Source: Confluentibacter sediminis (lineage in GTDB: Bacteria > Bacteroidota > Bacteroidia > Flavobacteriales > Flavobacteriaceae). From it: a DNA stretch of 64,000 bases. The stretch spans positions 1 through 64,000 of the forward strand of contig NZ_QKPO01000001.1 of NCBI RefSeq assembly GCF_003258355.1, given 5' to 3'. Numbering within the stretch: position 1 is the first letter of the stretch; each line of letters starts with the position of its first letter. Shown in pieces: positions 34,802 to 46,594 of this stretch. The notes below the pieces were generated by a model. It did no database searches. It saw only the letters and a list, made by a program, of their open reading frames with translations, and was not told where the DNA came from. A program made the position numbers and the translations under genes.

Positions 34802-37800
34802 ATGTTATCAACACAAGCTGAAAGATTAAATTTCTCGTCTATTGTCAATAGAACAGAATACCCAGATTTCTTGGATATTCAGATAAAATCCTTCCAGGAT
34901 TTTTTCCAATTAGAAACTAAATCTGAAGAAAGAGGTGATGAAGGTTTATATAATACCTTCATGGAAAACTTCCCTATTACCGATTCACGTAATCAATTCG
35001 TTTTAGAATTTTTAGATTACTTTGTAGACCCGCCAAGATATGCCATAGATGAGTGTATAGAAAGAGGTCTTACTTATAGCGTTCCATTAAAGGCAAGGTT
35101 AAAGTTGTATTGTACAGACCCTGAACATGAGGATTTCGAGACCATTGTTCAAGATGTGTATTTAGGAACGATACCTTACATGACGCCAAGTGGTACATTT
35201 GTTATCAATGGTGCAGAACGTGTAGTAGTATCTCAATTACACCGTTCACCAGGTGTGTTTTTTGGCCAATCTTTCCATGCAAATGGAACTAAGCTTTACT
35301 CTGCAAGGGTCATTCCATTTAAAGGTTCTTGGATCGAGTTTGCTACAGATATCAACCAAGTAATGTATGCTTATATTGACAGAAAGAAAAAACTTCCTGT
35401 TACTACATTATTTAGAGCTATAGGGTTTGAACGTGATAAAGACATTCTTGAAATTTTTGATCTAGCTGAAGAAATTAAAGTTTCTAAATCTGGGTTAAAG
35501 AAATATCAAGGAAGAAAACTTGCTGCGCGTGTTCTTAATACATGGCATGAGGATTTTGTGGATGAAGATACTGGTGAGGTAGTTTCTATTGAGCGTAATG
35601 AAATTGTGCTTGATCGTGATACCATTTTAGATAAAGATAATATTGAGGAAATTATTGACGCTGATGTAAAAACAATTCTTTTACATAAAGAAAGTGCTCA
35701 ACAAGGTGATTATGCTATTATCCATAACACACTTCAAAAAGATCCAACAAACTCTGAAAAAGAGGCTGTTGAACATATATACAGACAGCTACGTAATGCA
35801 GAACCGCCCGATGAGGAAACTGCTCGTGGTATTATAGATAAATTATTCTTTAGTGACCAACGTTACTCTTTAGGTGAAGTAGGTCGTTATAGAATGAACA
35901 AAAAATTGAATCTTGATATTGGAATGGACAAACAAGTTTTGACCAAAGAAGATATCATTACTATCATAAAATATTTAATTGAACTTATCAACTCTAAAGC
36001 TGAGATTGATGATATTGACCATTTATCTAACCGTCGTGTACGTACAGTAGGTGAGCAATTGTCACAACAATTTGGTGTTGGTTTAGCGCGTATGGCTCGT
36101 ACCATTCGTGAGCGTATGAACGTTCGTGATAACGAGGTATTTACGCCTATAGATTTGATTAATGCTAAGACCTTGTCTTCGGTTATTAATTCTTTCTTTG
36201 GAACCAATCAGTTATCTCAATTCATGGATCAAACCAATCCATTGGCTGAGATTACACATAAACGTCGTTTATCAGCACTAGGGCCAGGAGGTTTATCAAG
36301 AGAGAGAGCAGGTTTTGAGGTTCGTGACGTCCACTATACCCATTATGGTCGTTTATGTCCAATTGAAACCCCAGAGGGACCAAACATTGGTTTGATTTCT
36401 TCACTTTCGGTATTTGCTAAAGTGAATTCTATGGGATTCATTGAAACGCCTTATCGTCCTGTAACTGAAGGTGTCGTTGATATTAAAAATGAGCCAATTT
36501 ATTTAAGTGCAGAAGAAGAAGAAGGTAAATTAATAGCTCAAGCTACTGTAAAAGTTGATGAAAAAGGGACTATTTTACATGATAAAGTAATTGCAAGAAT
36601 GGAAGGTGATTTCCCAGTAATTGATCCTTCTAGTCTTCATTTTACAGATGTGGCACCAAACCAAATTTCATCTATTTCGGCTTCTTTAATTCCGTTCTTA
36701 GAGCATGATGATGCGAACCGTGCCTTGATGGGATCTAACATGATGCGTCAAGCCGTACCATTATTATTACCTCAAGCGCCTATTGTTGGAACTGGTTTGG
36801 AAAGACAGGTAGCTTCAGATTCTCGCGTATTAATTAATGCGGAAGGAAGTGGAGAAGTACTTTATGTGGATGCAAATGAAATAAAAATAAAATACGATCG
36901 TACTGAAGATGAAGCTGCGGTAAGTTTTGATAGCGATGTTAAAGTATATCCGTTAGTAAAATTCAGAAAAACCAATCAAGGTACAAGTATCAACTTAAAA
37001 CCAATTGTGGTTAAAGGAGATAAAGTAACTAAAGGTCAAGTTCTTTGTGAAGGCTATGCAACCCAAAAAGGAGAATTAGCTTTAGGAAGAAACATGAAAG
37101 TGGCCTTCATGCCTTGGAAAGGTTATAACTTTGAGGATGCGATTGTGATTTCTGAAAAAGTGGTTCGTGAGGATATTTTCACATCTATTCACGTTGATGA
37201 ATATTCTTTAGAAGTTAGAGATACTAAATTAGGTAATGAAGAATTAACTAATGACATTCCAAACGTTTCTGAAGAAGCTACTAAAGATTTAGATGAAAAT
37301 GGAATGATCCGCATTGGTGCAGAAGTAAAACCTGGCGACATTCTTATTGGTAAAATTACTCCAAAAGGGGAAAGTGATCCTACTCCAGAAGAGAAATTAT
37401 TACGTGCCATCTTTGGTGATAAAGCAGGTGATGTTAAAGATGCGTCTTTAAAAGCATCTCCATCTTTAAATGGTGTTGTCATTGATAAGAAATTATTTTC
37501 TCGTGCTGTAAAAGACAAACGTAAGAGAGTACAAGATAAAGATGATATTACACATCTAGAAGCTATTTATGATGCTAAATTTGAAGACTTAAAAGCCATT
37601 TTAATCGACAAATTATTCAACATCGTTAATGGAAAAACATCTCAGGGAATCTTTAATGATTTAGGTGAAGAAGTGTTGCCAAAAGGTAAAAAATTCACTC
37701 AAAAAATGTTAAATGCTGTTGATGATTATGCACATTTAGTGTCTGGAAAATGGACTACTGATGATCATACCAATAAATTGGTGGCTGACTTAATCCACAA

Positions 37801-38614
37801 CTATAAGATTAAAGAAAACGACTTACAAGGGTCTTTAAGACGTGAGAAGTTTACTATTTCTGTAGGGGATGAGTTGCCAGCGGGTATCATAAAATTGGCT
37901 AAAGTTTATATAGCTAAAAAGCGTAAACTAAAAGTAGGTGATAAAATGGCAGGTCGTCACGGTAATAAAGGTATTGTGGCTCGTATTGTAAGAGCAGAAG
38001 ATATGCCTTTCTTAGAAGATGGAACACCTGTTGATATTGTGTTGAATCCACTTGGTGTACCTTCCCGTATGAACATTGGTCAGATTTACGAAACGGTTCT
38101 TGGATGGGCTGGACAAAAACTAGGACGCACTTATGCAACCCCAATTTTTGACGGAGCAACCATTGACCAAATTAATGAGTTAACTGATGAAGCTGGAATT
38201 CCTAGATATGGTCATACATATTTATATGATGGTGGAACAGGTGAACGTTTCGATCAACCAGCAACTGTTGGGGTTATCTATATGTTAAAGCTAGGACATA
38301 TGGTTGACGATAAAATGCACGCACGTTCTATAGGACCATACTCGTTAATTACTCAGCAACCTCTTGGTGGTAAAGCACAATTTGGTGGTCAACGTTTTGG
38401 TGAGATGGAGGTTTGGGCTTTAGAAGCTTATGGAGCTTCTGCTACATTACGCGAGATTTTAACTGTAAAATCTGATGACGTTATTGGAAGAGCAAAAACC
38501 TATGAAGCTATCGTTAAAGGAGAGCCAATGCCAGAGCCTGGGTTACCAGAATCATTTAATGTATTAATGCACGAACTTAAAGGTTTAGGCTTAGACATTA
38601 GATTAGAAGAATAA
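34802..38614 (+). CDS. rpoB: DNA-directed RNA polymerase subunit beta
   Basis: RNA polymerase beta subunit, 1270 residues from the ATG at 34802; the codon just before is an in-frame TTG. It has the rifampicin-pocket region [20 protein letters not shown] (about 465-485), [33 protein letters not shown] and the C-terminal [15 protein letters not shown]. The rifampicin-pocket residues look wild type, so no resistance allele is suggested. VHYTHYGR has Tyr where proteobacteria have Pro, which as far as I recall is normal in this phylum. Hairpins flank the gene on both sides. Confidence 0.98.
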   Translation: MLSTQAERLNFSSIVNRTEYPDFLDIQIKSFQDFFQLETKSEERGDEGLYNTFMENFPITDSRNQFVLEFLDYFVDPPRYAIDECIERGLTYSVPLKARLKLYCTDPEHEDFETIVQDVYLGTIPYMTPSGTFVINGAERVVVSQLHRSPGVFFGQSFHANGTKLYSARVIPFKGSWIEFATDINQVMYAYIDRKKKLPVTTLFRAIGFERDKDILEIFDLAEEIKVSKSGLKKYQGRKLAARVLNTWHEDFVDEDTGEVVSIERNEIVLDRDTILDKDNIEEIIDADVKTILLHKESAQQGDYAIIHNTLQKDPTNSEKEAVEHIYRQLRNAEPPDEETARGIIDKLFFSDQRYSLGEVGRYRMNKKLNLDIGMDKQVLTKEDIITIIKYLIELINSKAEIDDIDHLSNRRVRTVGEQLSQQFGVGLARMARTIRERMNVRDNEVFTPIDLINAKTLSSVINSFFGTNQLSQFMDQTNPLAEITHKRRLSALGPGGLSRERAGFEVRDVHYTHYGRLCPIETPEGPNIGLISSLSVFAKVNSMGFIETPYRPVTEGVVDIKNEPIYLSAEEEEGKLIAQATVKVDEKGTILHDKVIARMEGDFPVIDPSSLHFTDVAPNQISSISASLIPFLEHDDANRALMGSNMMRQAVPLLLPQAPIVGTGLERQVASDSRVLINAEGSGEVLYVDANEIKIKYDRTEDEAAVSFDSDVKVYPLVKFRKTNQGTSINLKPIVVKGDKVTKGQVLCEGYATQKGELALGRNMKVAFMPWKGYNFEDAIVISEKVVREDIFTSIHVDEYSLEVRDTKLGNEELTNDIPNVSEEATKDLDENGMIRIGAEVKPGDILIGKITPKGESDPTPEEKLLRAIFGDKAGDVKDASLKASPSLNGVVIDKKLFSRAVKDKRKRVQDKDDITHLEAIYDAKFEDLKAILIDKLFNIVNGKTSQGIFNDLGEEVLPKGKKFTQKMLNAVDDYAHLVSGKWTTDDHTNKLVADLIHNYKIKENDLQGSLRREKFTISVGDELPAGIIKLAKVYIAKKRKLKVGDKMAGRHGNKGIVARIVRAEDMPFLEDGTPVDIVLNPLGVPSRMNIGQIYETVLGWAGQKLGRTYATPIFDGATIDQINELTDEAGIPRYGHTYLYDGGTGERFDQPATVGVIYMLKLGHMVDDKMHARSIGPYSLITQQPLGGKAQFGGQRFGEMEVWALEAYGASATLREILTVKSDDVIGRAKTYEAIVKGEPMPEPGLPESFNVLMHELKGLGLDIRLEE

Positions 38615-38618
38615 TGAA

Positions 38619-38651
38619 TTTTTCGCTCTAGTGTAAAGCTAGAGCGAAAAA
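38619..38651 (+). repeat. Perfect hairpin between rpoB and rpoC
   Basis: TTTTTCGCTCTAG (38619-38631) pairs with CTAGAGCGAAAAA (38639-38651), loop TGTAAAG, right after the rpoB stop. No U run follows on the plus strand, so it is more likely an mRNA-processing or stability hairpin than a terminator. On the minus strand a short U run would exist, but no gene points that way. Confidence 0.6.
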
Positions 38652-38693
38652 ATCTATATAAAGTTTACAAATAATTCGATATCACCATATATC

Positions 38694-41600
38694 ATGGCAA
38701 GAAAACAAGATAAGAATACAGTAAAAAGATTTAACAAAATCACTATTGGTTTAGCATCGCCAGAGTCTATTTTAGCAGAGTCTAGAGGCGAGGTTTTAAA
38801 ACCAGAAACTATTAATTATCGTACCCATAAACCAGAAAGAGATGGTTTATTCTGTGAGCGTATTTTTGGTCCAGTTAAGGATTATGAATGTGCTTGTGGT
38901 AAATATAAAAGAATTCGCTACAAAGGCATCGTTTGCGACCGTTGTGGTGTAGAGGTAACTGAAAAGAAAGTACGTCGTGATAGAGTAGGACACATCAATT
39001 TAGTGGTGCCAATTGCTCATATCTGGTATTTCCGTTCATTACCAAATAAGATAGGATATCTTTTAGGCTTACCGTCTAAAAAATTAGATATGATTATCTA
39101 TTATGAACGTTACGTAGTTATTCAACCAGGTAATGCTAAGAATGAAGATGGAGAGCCATTACAAACCATGGACTTCTTAACTGAAGAAGAATATTTAAAC
39201 ATTCTTGAATCACTTCCACAAGACAATCAATATTTAGACGATCATGATCCTAATAAGTTTCTTGCTAAAATGGGAGCTGAATGTTTGATTGAATTGTTAT
39301 CTAGAATAGATTTAGAAGCATTGTCTTATGAATTACGTCATAAAGCAAACACAGAAACATCTAAACAACGTAAAACAGAGAGTTTAAAACGTTTACAAGT
39401 TGTTGAATCACTTCGTGAATCTAATCAAAATAGGGAAAATCGTCCTGAGTGGATGATTATGAAGGTGATTCCAATTATCCCACCAGAATTACGTCCGTTA
39501 GTGCCGTTAGATGGTGGTCGTTTTGCTACATCAGATTTAAATGATTTATACCGTCGTGTAATTATTAGAAATAACCGTCTTAAAAGATTGGTGGAAATCA
39601 AAGCTCCTGAAGTTATTTTACGTAATGAAAAACGTATGCTTCAAGAGTCAGTTGATTCATTATTTGATAATACACGTAAATCTTCGGCCGTAAAAACTGA
39701 TTCTAACAGACCGTTAAAATCATTATCAGATTCATTAAAAGGTAAACAAGGACGTTTCCGTCAGAACCTTTTAGGAAAACGTGTTGATTATTCTGCACGT
39801 TCTGTGATTGTTGTTGGACCCGAATTAAAATTACACGAATGTGGATTGCCAAAAAACATGGCAGCAGAACTTTACAAACCTTTCGTAATTAGAAAATTAA
39901 TTGAAAGAGGGATTGTAAAAACTGTAAAATCTGCTAAGAAAATTATAGATAAAAGAGAACCTGTAGTTTGGGATATTTTAGAAAATGTTTTAAAAGGACA
40001 TCCAGTACTTTTAAATCGTGCTCCTACGTTACACAGACTAGGTATTCAAGCATTTCAACCAAAATTAATTGAAGGGAAAGCGATTCAGTTGCACCCTTTA
40101 GTTTGTACAGCGTTTAACGCGGATTTCGATGGTGACCAAATGGCGGTACATTTACCATTAGGACCAGAAGCTATTTTAGAGTGTCAGTTATTAATGTTGG
40201 CATCCCATAATATCTTAAATCCAGCAAACGGTTCGCCAGTAACAGTACCTTCTCAAGACATGGTTCTTGGTTTATATTATATGACCAAAGAACGTAAATC
40301 TACACCGGATGCGCCAGTTAAAGGTGAAGGGTTAACATTCTATGCGCCAGAAGAGGTTGAGATTGCTTTTAATGAGAAGAAAGTAGATTTAAATGCTTCT
40401 ATCAAAGTAAGGACTTTAGATATTAATGCAGATGGTAAGTTAGCACCAACCATTATCAATACAACAGTTGGTCGTGTATTATTTAACCAAAAAGTGCCAC
40501 AAGCAGCAGGTTATATAAATGAAGTACTTACTAAAAAGTCTTTAAGGGATATTATTGGAAACATTCTTAAGTTCACATCTGTTCCTGAAACAGCTGATTT
40601 CCTTGATGAAATTAGAACTTTAGGATTTAAGTTTGCATTCCAAGGTGGTTTATCATTTAGTTTAGGTGATATTATTATTCCACCAGAAAAACAAGGAATG
40701 ATTGATAAGGCTAATGGTTTAGTTGATGGCATTATGGCTAACTATAACATGGGTCTTATTACAAATAACGAACGTTATAACCAAGTTATTGATATTTGGA
40801 CTTCTACAAATGCTGAATTGACAGAGTTGTCAATGAAACGTATTCGTGAAGATCAACAAGGATTCAACTCGGTATATATGATGCTTGATTCTGGAGCTCG
40901 TGGATCTAAAGAACAGATTCGTCAGCTTACAGGTATGCGTGGTTTGATGGCTAAACCAAAAAAATCGAATGCAGGTGGTGGAGAGATTATCGAAAATCCA
41001 ATTCTTTCTAACTTTAAAGAAGGTCTTTCCATTTTAGAGTATTTCATCTCTACTCACGGTGCTCGTAAAGGTCTTGCCGATACTGCATTAAAAACAGCCG
41101 ATGCGGGTTATTTAACACGTCGTTTGGTTGACGTTTCACAAGATGTTATTATTAATACTGAAGATTGTGGAACATTGAGAGGTGTTGAAGTGGAAGCATT
41201 AAAGAAAAATGACGAGGTTGTTGAAACTCTTGAAGAAAGAATTGTAGGTCGTGTATCTTTAAATGATGTTTACAATCCATTAACTGAAGAGTTGTTAGTA
41301 GCTTCTGGTCAATTAATCGAAGATCATATTGCTAAAGCTATTGAAGAATCTCCAATTGATAGTGTAGAAGTACGTTCTGCATTAAGTTGTGAGGCATTAA
41401 AAGGAATTTGTGCTAAATGTTACGGACGTAACTTAGCAACCGGAAAAATGGTTCAACGTGGTGAAGCAGTAGGAGTTGTAGCAGCGCAATCTATTGGAGA
41501 GCCAGGTACACAGTTAACACTTCGTACGTTCCACGTAGGAGGTATTGCTGGAAACATTTCTGAAGAAAATAAACTGGCTGTTAAATTCAATGGTATTGCT

Positions 41601-42995
41601 GAAATTGAAGATTTAAAAACAGTTAAAGGTAAAGATAGTGAAGGAAATGATATTGATATCGTTATTTCCCGTACATCTGAAATCAAATTGATAGATAAGA
41701 AAACAGGCATCACATTAAGTACTAATAATATTCCTTACGGTTCAACCATTTATGTTAAAAATGGTCAAGAATTAACCAAAGGTGATGTGGTTTGTACTTG
41801 GGACCCTTACAATGGTGTCATTATTTCTGAGTTTGCTGGAAAAATCAGATATGAGAATATTGAACAAGGTATGACTTACCAAGTCGAGATTGATGAGCAA
41901 ACTGGTTTCCAAGAAAAAGTAATTTCTGAGTCTAGAAACAAACGATTAATCCCAACACTTCATATTGAAGATGCAAAAGGAGAAATCATTCGTTCTTATA
42001 ACTTACCAGTAGGTGCTCATTTAATGATTGATAATGGCGAGAAGATTATTGTTGGAAAAATATTAGTTAAAATACCAAGAAAATCATCTAAATCTGGAGA
42101 TATTACAGGAGGTTTACCACGTGTAACCGAGTTATTCGAAGCTCGTAACCCTTCAAATCCAGCGGTAGTAAGTGAAATTGATGGTGTTATATCTTTTGGA
42201 AAAATAAAAAGAGGTAACCGTGAGATTATCGTTGAATCTAAATTAGGAGAAGTTAAAAAGTACTTAGTAAAATTATCTAATCAAATTCTTGTACAAGAAA
42301 ACGATTATGTAAAAGCTGGTATGGCTTTATCTGATGGTTCAATCACTCCTAATGATATTTTAGATATTAAAGGACCATCTGCGGTTCAACAATATTTAGT
42401 GAACGAAGTACAAGAAGTATATCGTTTACAAGGGGTGAAAATTAACGATAAACACTTTGAAGTTGTTGTAAGACAGATGATGCGTAAGGTTAGAATCATT
42501 GATTCTGGGGATACTATTTTCTTAGAAGATCAATTGGCTCATAAAGATGACTTCATTTTAGAAAATGATGAAATTTTCGGAATGAAAATAGTTGAAAATG
42601 CTGGAGATTCAGTGAACCTTAAACCAGGTCAAATGGTAACTCCAAGACAACTAAGAGATGAGAATTCTCTTTTACGTAGAGAAGACAAACAACTTGTTGA
42701 GGCTAGAGATGCTAGACCAGCTACTGCTACGCCAATATTACAAGGTATTACTAGAGCATCGCTTCAAACAAAATCGTTTATTTCAGCGGCATCTTTCCAA
42801 GAAACAACCAAAGTTCTTAACGAAGCGGCAGTTGCAGGTAAGATAGATGACTTAGAAGGACTAAAAGAAAATGTTATTGTAGGACACAGAATTCCAGCAG
42901 GAACTGGTATGCGTCGTTATACTGATATTATAGTAGGTTCTAAAGAGGAGTTTGACGAAATGATGCAAGTAAAAAAAGAATTAAATTATAATTAA
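38694..42995 (+). CDS. rpoC: DNA-directed RNA polymerase subunit beta'
   Basis: Catalytic beta' subunit of 1433 residues. The N-terminal zinc-binding [20 protein letters not shown] (about 66-85), the active-site NADFDGDQM (about 474-482) that holds the Mg2+ ions, the trigger loop region (about 900-960) and the second zinc cluster with [14 protein letters not shown] (about 895-908) are present. Its length is typical for Bacteroidota, with the clade insertions. It ends with a REP-like palindrome and an intrinsic terminator. Confidence 0.98.
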   Translation: MARKQDKNTVKRFNKITIGLASPESILAESRGEVLKPETINYRTHKPERDGLFCERIFGPVKDYECACGKYKRIRYKGIVCDRCGVEVTEKKVRRDRVGHINLVVPIAHIWYFRSLPNKIGYLLGLPSKKLDMIIYYERYVVIQPGNAKNEDGEPLQTMDFLTEEEYLNILESLPQDNQYLDDHDPNKFLAKMGAECLIELLSRIDLEALSYELRHKANTETSKQRKTESLKRLQVVESLRESNQNRENRPEWMIMKVIPIIPPELRPLVPLDGGRFATSDLNDLYRRVIIRNNRLKRLVEIKAPEVILRNEKRMLQESVDSLFDNTRKSSAVKTDSNRPLKSLSDSLKGKQGRFRQNLLGKRVDYSARSVIVVGPELKLHECGLPKNMAAELYKPFVIRKLIERGIVKTVKSAKKIIDKREPVVWDILENVLKGHPVLLNRAPTLHRLGIQAFQPKLIEGKAIQLHPLVCTAFNADFDGDQMAVHLPLGPEAILECQLLMLASHNILNPANGSPVTVPSQDMVLGLYYMTKERKSTPDAPVKGEGLTFYAPEEVEIAFNEKKVDLNASIKVRTLDINADGKLAPTIINTTVGRVLFNQKVPQAAGYINEVLTKKSLRDIIGNILKFTSVPETADFLDEIRTLGFKFAFQGGLSFSLGDIIIPPEKQGMIDKANGLVDGIMANYNMGLITNNERYNQVIDIWTSTNAELTELSMKRIREDQQGFNSVYMMLDSGARGSKEQIRQLTGMRGLMAKPKKSNAGGGEIIENPILSNFKEGLSILEYFISTHGARKGLADTALKTADAGYLTRRLVDVSQDVIINTEDCGTLRGVEVEALKKNDEVVETLEERIVGRVSLNDVYNPLTEELLVASGQLIEDHIAKAIEESPIDSVEVRSALSCEALKGICAKCYGRNLATGKMVQRGEAVGVVAAQSIGEPGTQLTLRTFHVGGIAGNISEENKLAVKFNGIAEIEDLKTVKGKDSEGNDIDIVISRTSEIKLIDKKTGITLSTNNIPYGSTIYVKNGQELTKGDVVCTWDPYNGVIISEFAGKIRYENIEQGMTYQVEIDEQTGFQEKVISESRNKRLIPTLHIEDAKGEIIRSYNLPVGAHLMIDNGEKIIVGKILVKIPRKSSKSGDITGGLPRVTELFEARNPSNPAVVSEIDGVISFGKIKRGNREIIVESKLGEVKKYLVKLSNQILVQENDYVKAGMALSDGSITPNDILDIKGPSAVQQYLVNEVQEVYRLQGVKINDKHFEVVVRQMMRKVRIIDSGDTIFLEDQLAHKDDFILENDEIFGMKIVENAGDSVNLKPGQMVTPRQLRDENSLLRREDKQLVEARDARPATATPILQGITRASLQTKSFISAASFQETTKVLNEAAVAGKIDDLEGLKENVIVGHRIPAGTGMRRYTDIIVGSKEEFDEMMQVKKELNYN

Positions 42996-42998
42996 TTG

Positions 42999-43022
42999 TC
43001 ATTCCTGCGGAGGTAGGAATCT
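42999..43022. repeat. Short REP-like palindrome after rpoC
   Basis: The stretch CATTCCTGCGGAGGTAGGAA with one base pair more on each side is an almost perfect inverted repeat. It matches a short palindrome (ATTCCTGC...GCAGGAAT) that I recall as recurring between genes in many flavobacterial genomes. It could be a degraded REP/MITE-like element. Only this copy was noticed in the window. Confidence 0.5.
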
Positions 43023-43030
43023 TTAAAACT

Positions 43031-43065
43031 AAAGCCTTCATGTAAATTAACTTGAAGGCTTTTAT
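43031..43065 (+). terminator. Intrinsic terminator after rpoC
   Basis: AAAGCCTTCA (43031-43040) pairs with TGAAGGCTTT (43053-43062) with a 12-base loop, then TATATTT. It ends the long secE-rpoC run. Confidence 0.75.
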
Positions 43066-43083
43066 ATTTAAAATTAAATCATT

Positions 43084-43401
43084 ATGTCAAACGAAAAAGA
43101 TAAGCCCAAACAAGGGCAAATTAATATTGAGTTGGACGAAAATGTCGCCGAAGGAATCTATTCCAATTTGGCAATTATCAATCACTCAGTATCTGAATTT
43201 GTTGTTGACTTTGTTAGCATCATGCCAGGTGTTCCTAAAAGTAAAGTAAAGTCTAGAATAATATTAACTCCACAACATGCTAAACGGTTATTGAAAGCTT
43301 TAGCCGATAATGTAGCACGATTTGAAAGTAATCATGGTGAAATTAAAGATTATGAGCAACCGCCCATTCCTTTAAATTTTGGTCCAACTGGACAAGCATA
43401 A
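43084..43401 (+). CDS. DUF3467 domain-containing protein
   Basis: Small protein of 105 residues matching DUF3467. It has GQINIELDENVAEGIYSNLA (about 16-35), HSVSEFVVDFVSIMPG (about 39-54) and a helical segment LTPQHAKRLLKALADNV (about 64-80). The family is often next to rpoC in Bacteroidota. Its biochemical role is not established. It has its own terminator downstream. Confidence 0.88.
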   Translation: MSNEKDKPKQGQINIELDENVAEGIYSNLAIINHSVSEFVVDFVSIMPGVPKSKVKSRIILTPQHAKRLLKALADNVARFESNHGEIKDYEQPPIPLNFGPTGQA

Positions 43402-43404
43402 ATT

Positions 43405-43440
43405 AAAAAGCCCTTTGAAATTATTTCAAAGGGCTTTTTG
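43405..43440. terminator. Bidirectional intrinsic terminator
   Basis: A 16-base perfect stem (43405-43420 with 43424-43439, AAAAAGCCCTTTGAAA / TTTCAAAGGGCTTTTT) with a three-base loop and A/T tails on both sides. It lies between the converging DUF3467 and ferredoxin-like genes. Confidence 0.88.
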
Positions 43441-43463
43441 GTTAAATAGAAGTATCGTTAAAT

Positions 43464-43700
43464 TTAGCTAGCTTTTTTAATGTCGTTTATCTTAAATTTT
43501 AAAGCTCCTGAGGGACACCTTTTAATTTGATTGATGATTTTTTCTGTTTCAGCATTCTCTAAATTAATCCAAGGAATGATTGAGAAACTAAAAACATCTG
43601 ATAATTCTTTGGCACATTTTCCTGATTGAACACAGATATTGGGTTCAAATGTTACAGTAATATCTTTATTACTGAATTCGTTGTCATCAGTATTTTTCAT
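43464..43700 (-). CDS. Small divergent (4Fe-4S)-binding protein
   Basis: Protein of 78 residues resembling the divergent 4Fe-4S mono-cluster ferredoxins (Fer4_19, YjdI-like). It has CVQSGKCAKELSDVF (Cys23, Cys29), then PWIN and the C-terminal RCPSGAL (Cys62). Only these three Cys are visible. The electron-transfer partner is unknown. It follows prfC on the same strand by about 77 bases and may be cotranscribed. Confidence 0.8.
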   Translation of the reverse strand: MKNTDDNEFSNKDITVTFEPNICVQSGKCAKELSDVFSFSIIPWINLENAETEKIINQIKRCPSGALKFKINDIKKAS

Positions 43701-43777
43701 GGTAGTTCAATTTGGGGTTAAACTTTAATCAAAAGTCTTTAATATGGTATTGTAATAGAAATAAAATCGTCGTTTCG

Positions 43778-45364
43778 TTAAAATTCTGAGGTAAAGTGGA
43801 ATTTTATACTTGGATATTTTTGCTGAGTCATTTCTAAAGAAAAAGGAGAGTCTGCTAAAAATACTAATTGGTTTTGTTTGTCTTTTGCTAAAAACCGTTG
43901 TTTTACCCTTATGAATTCTTTGTACTCTTCCGTTTTGGAGTTTTTTGGGTCTACCCAACATGCTTTATAAACGTTTAAGTTTTCGTAAGTACATTTCGCT
44001 CCATACTCATGCTCTAATCTATATTGAATAACTTCATATTGTAATGCACCAACAGTTCCAATAACTTTTCGGCCATTGAGTTCTAATGTAAATAATTGAG
44101 CCACACCTTCATCCATTAATTGGTCGATTCCTTTAAAAAGCTGTTTGGACTTTAATGGGTCGGCATTATTTATATATCTAAAATGCTCCGGAGAGAAACT
44201 GGGAACCCCTTTATAATTAATAACTTCACCTTCTGTTAAAGTATCACCAATTTTAAAATTTCCGGTATCGTGTAAACCAACAATATCTCCTGCATAAGAG
44301 ATATCTACAATCTCTTTTTTTTCAGCGAAAAAGGCATTCGGACTAGAGAATTTTAGCTTTTTTCCATGTCTAACATGTAGATAAGGCTTGTTTCTTTCGA
44401 AAGTACCAGAAACAATTTTTACAAACGCAAGCCTATCCCTGTGGTTTGGATCCATATTGGCATGAATCTTAAACACAAACCCAGTAAACTTATCTTCATC
44501 GGGTTTCACTAAACGTTCTTCACTTTGTTTAGGCCTCGGTTTTGGTGCAATTTCAATAAAACAATCCAGTAACTCTCTGACCCCAAAATTGTTTAGGGCA
44601 GACCCAAAGAATACGGGTTGTAATTGTCCGTTTAAGTATGCTTCTTTATCAAATGGTGGATAAATGCCTTCCACTAATTCTATTTCTTCACGAAGTGTGT
44701 TTGCTGCTTTTTCACCAATTAACTTGGTTAATTCTGGGGCATTTAAATCGGAAATTTCAATAGTTTCTTCAATATTTTTTCTACTGTCACCACTAAAAAG
44801 ATTGATGTTCTTTTCCCAAATATTGTAAATGCCTTTAAAATCATATCCCATCCCAATTGGGAAACTTAATGGCGTGACGCTTAATCCTAATTTTTGTTCC
44901 ACTTCATCCAGCAAATCGAAAGCGTCTTTTCCCTCTCTATCCATTTTATTGATAAAAACAATCATAGGAATATTGCGCATACGACAAACTTCGACTAATT
45001 TTTCAGTTTGTTCTTCAACACCTTTTGCCACATCAATAACTACAATAACACTGTCTACAGCGGTCAAGGTTCTAAAGGTGTCTTCAGCAAAATCTTTATG
45101 TCCAGGGGTATCTAGAATATTTATTTTAATACCATTATATTCAAAAGCCAAAACAGATGTTGCTACCGAAATACCACGTTGACGCTCAATTTCCATAAAG
45201 TCACTGGTCGCTCCTTTTTTTATTTTGTTACTTTTTACGGCTCCAGCTTCTTGAATAGCGCCACCAAAAAGAAGTAATTTTTCTGTTAAAGTTGTTTTAC
45301 CAGCATCTGGATGGGAAATGATGCCAAAGGTTCGTCTGCGTTGTATTTCTTTTAAAAAACTCAT
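43778..45364 (-). CDS. prfC: Peptide chain release factor 3
   Basis: Translational GTPase of 528 residues that recycles RF1/RF2 from the ribosome. G1 is [10 protein letters not shown] (about 17-26), the switch is [10 protein letters not shown]3 [12 protein letters not shown] (about 84-95), G4 NKMDR (about 138-142). It is followed by EF-Tu-like domain 2 and the RF3 C-terminal domain. PDAGKTT with Asp before Ala is the RF3 form of the P-loop. Confidence 0.95.
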   Translation of the reverse strand: MSFLKEIQRRRTFGIISHPDAGKTTLTEKLLLFGGAIQEAGAVKSNKIKKGATSDFMEIERQRGISVATSVLAFEYNGIKINILDTPGHKDFAEDTFRTLTAVDSVIVVIDVAKGVEEQTEKLVEVCRMRNIPMIVFINKMDREGKDAFDLLDEVEQKLGLSVTPLSFPIGMGYDFKGIYNIWEKNINLFSGDSRKNIEETIEISDLNAPELTKLIGEKAANTLREEIELVEGIYPPFDKEAYLNGQLQPVFFGSALNNFGVRELLDCFIEIAPKPRPKQSEERLVKPDEDKFTGFVFKIHANMDPNHRDRLAFVKIVSGTFERNKPYLHVRHGKKLKFSSPNAFFAEKKEIVDISYAGDIVGLHDTGNFKIGDTLTEGEVINYKGVPSFSPEHFRYINNADPLKSKQLFKGIDQLMDEGVAQLFTLELNGRKVIGTVGALQYEVIQYRLEHEYGAKCTYENLNVYKACWVDPKNSKTEEYKEFIRVKQRFLAKDKQNQLVFLADSPFSLEMTQQKYPSIKFHFTSEF

Positions 45365-45483
45365 AATGTTAAATGCAAATGGGTCGCAAAGATACTTTAT
45401 AATTATGATTTAGGAATTTGGATTTTAGAAATTCTTGTTAAGATTGATAGTATTAATATTTTACTTGGTATTTTTGTGAAACT

Positions 45484-45576
45484 ATGAAATGAGCATAGTC
45501 CAATATGTTGTCTTTAATTAAAACATTCTATGCGAATTGCATCTGAATAAAAAAAAGTAAAATTGCACAGATGAAA
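45484..45576 (+). promoter_or_regulatory. idi leader element shared with the tonB leader
   Basis: It contains ATGAAATGAGC (45484), ATGCGAATTGCATCTGA (45530), an A run, and CAGATGAAA (45568) across the idi start codon. Order and spacing are close to those in the element at 7643-7739. CATCTG at 45540-45545 is complementary to CAGATG at 45568-45573, so the start codon can be folded into a hairpin. An additional hairpin CTATG/CATAG (about 45482-45498) occurs only in this copy. Confidence 0.45.
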
Positions 45577-46110
45577 GAAGAACAAGTTATCCTTGTAAAC
45601 GAAAAGGACGAACAAATTGGTTTAATGCCAAAAATGGAAGCGCATGAAAAGGCTTTATTGCATAGAGCTTTTTCTGTATTTATTTTTAATGATAAAAATG
45701 AATTAATGCTTCAACAGCGAGCCTTAACTAAATATCATTCTCCTGGGCTTTGGACCAATACGTGTTGTAGTCATCAACGGGAAGGGGAGAGCAATATTCA
45801 AGCTGGTAAAAGACGTTTATTTGAAGAAATGGGATTTATGGTCGATTTACAAGAATCTATCTCGTTTATTTATAAAGCCCCCTTTGATAATGGGCTAACG
45901 GAACATGAATTCGACCATATTTTGATTGGTACTTATAATGATGAACCCATTATTAATTTAGAGGAAGTAGCCAGTTGGAAATGGATGACTCTTGAAACTG
46001 TGAAAAATGATATGCTAAAAAAACCAGAGCTTTATACCGAATGGTTTAAAATTATATTTGATAAATTCTACGGACACATAAATATCTCTGAAAATGAAAG
46101 TAACGGTTAG
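45571..46110 (+). CDS. idi: Isopentenyl-diphosphate delta-isomerase (type I)
   Basis: Nudix-fold enzyme of 179 residues that interconverts IPP and DMAPP for isoprenoid synthesis. The metal-binding NTCCSHQREGES (with the catalytic Cys and His residues, about 66-77) and the Nudix-like helix GKRRLFEEMGF (about 82-92) are characteristic, as is FDNGLTEHEFDHI with the catalytic Glu (about 108-120). It overlaps the next gene by 17 bases. A leader hairpin that can cover its start codon resembles that of tonB. Confidence 0.93.
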   Translation: MKEEQVILVNEKDEQIGLMPKMEAHEKALLHRAFSVFIFNDKNELMLQQRALTKYHSPGLWTNTCCSHQREGESNIQAGKRRLFEEMGFMVDLQESISFIYKAPFDNGLTEHEFDHILIGTYNDEPIINLEEVASWKWMTLETVKNDMLKKPELYTEWFKIIFDKFYGHINISENESNG

Positions 46111-46504
46111 TAGAAAAGCGCATTTTAATGCAGCTCATAGATTATATAGAAAAGATTGGACTGACGAAAAAAACAGTTTGATTTTTGGTAAATGTAGTAA
46201 CCCGAATTTTCATGGTCATAATTATGAATTAATTGTTAACGTTACTGGCGATATTGATAAAGAAACCGGTTATGTGATTGATATTCAGTTTTTAAAGGAT
46301 ATTATAAAATCTGAAGTTGAAGATGCTTTCGACCATAAAAACTTAAATGTGGAAGTAGCAGAATTTAAAGAATTAAATCCGACAGCAGAATATATAGCTG
46401 TTGTTATTTACAACAAAATAAAACCAAAATTAAAACCAAATCTAGATTTGGAAATTACCCTTTACGAAACCCCTCGTAATTTTGTAAGTTATTCTGGAGA
46501 GTGA
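46094..46504 (+). CDS. queD: 6-carboxytetrahydropterin synthase / 6-pyruvoyl-tetrahydropterin synthase family (QueD-like)
   Basis: Zinc enzyme of 136 residues from the PTPS/QueD family, probably in the queuosine pathway. The zinc His residues are in FNAAHRLYR (about 9-17) and NFHGHNYELIV (about 38-48). FDHKNLN (about 79-85) and the C-terminal ITLYETPRNF with the conserved Glu complete the site. It overlaps idi by 17 bases, so translation is probably coupled. The alternative is a biopterin or folate-bypass role. Confidence 0.9.
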   Translation: MKVTVSRKAHFNAAHRLYRKDWTDEKNSLIFGKCSNPNFHGHNYELIVNVTGDIDKETGYVIDIQFLKDIIKSEVEDAFDHKNLNVEVAEFKELNPTAEYIAVVIYNKIKPKLKPNLDLEITLYETPRNFVSYSGE

Positions 46505-46552
46505 AAAATATATAAGCGTACTCCCTGTCGATTTATAGAGTGATGTCTTTCT

Positions 46553-46592
46553 AAATAAAAAATTCCCAAGCAATGCACTTGGGAATTTTATT
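46553..46592. terminator. Bidirectional intrinsic terminator
   Basis: AAATTCCCAAG pairs with CTTGGGAATTT (46560-46570 with 46578-46588), with A/T runs on both sides. It lies between the converging queD-like and hotdog-like genes. Confidence 0.85.
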
Positions 46593-46594
46593 TA

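Noticed and set aside
34802-38614. Rifampicin-resistance allele of rpoB
   Set aside because: The rifampicin-pocket residues around [10 protein letters not shown] and [12 protein letters not shown] look like the normal susceptible form.
43725-43961. Small minus-strand frame overlapping the 3' end of prfC
   Set aside because: It is a shadow in another frame of prfC, with no family features.
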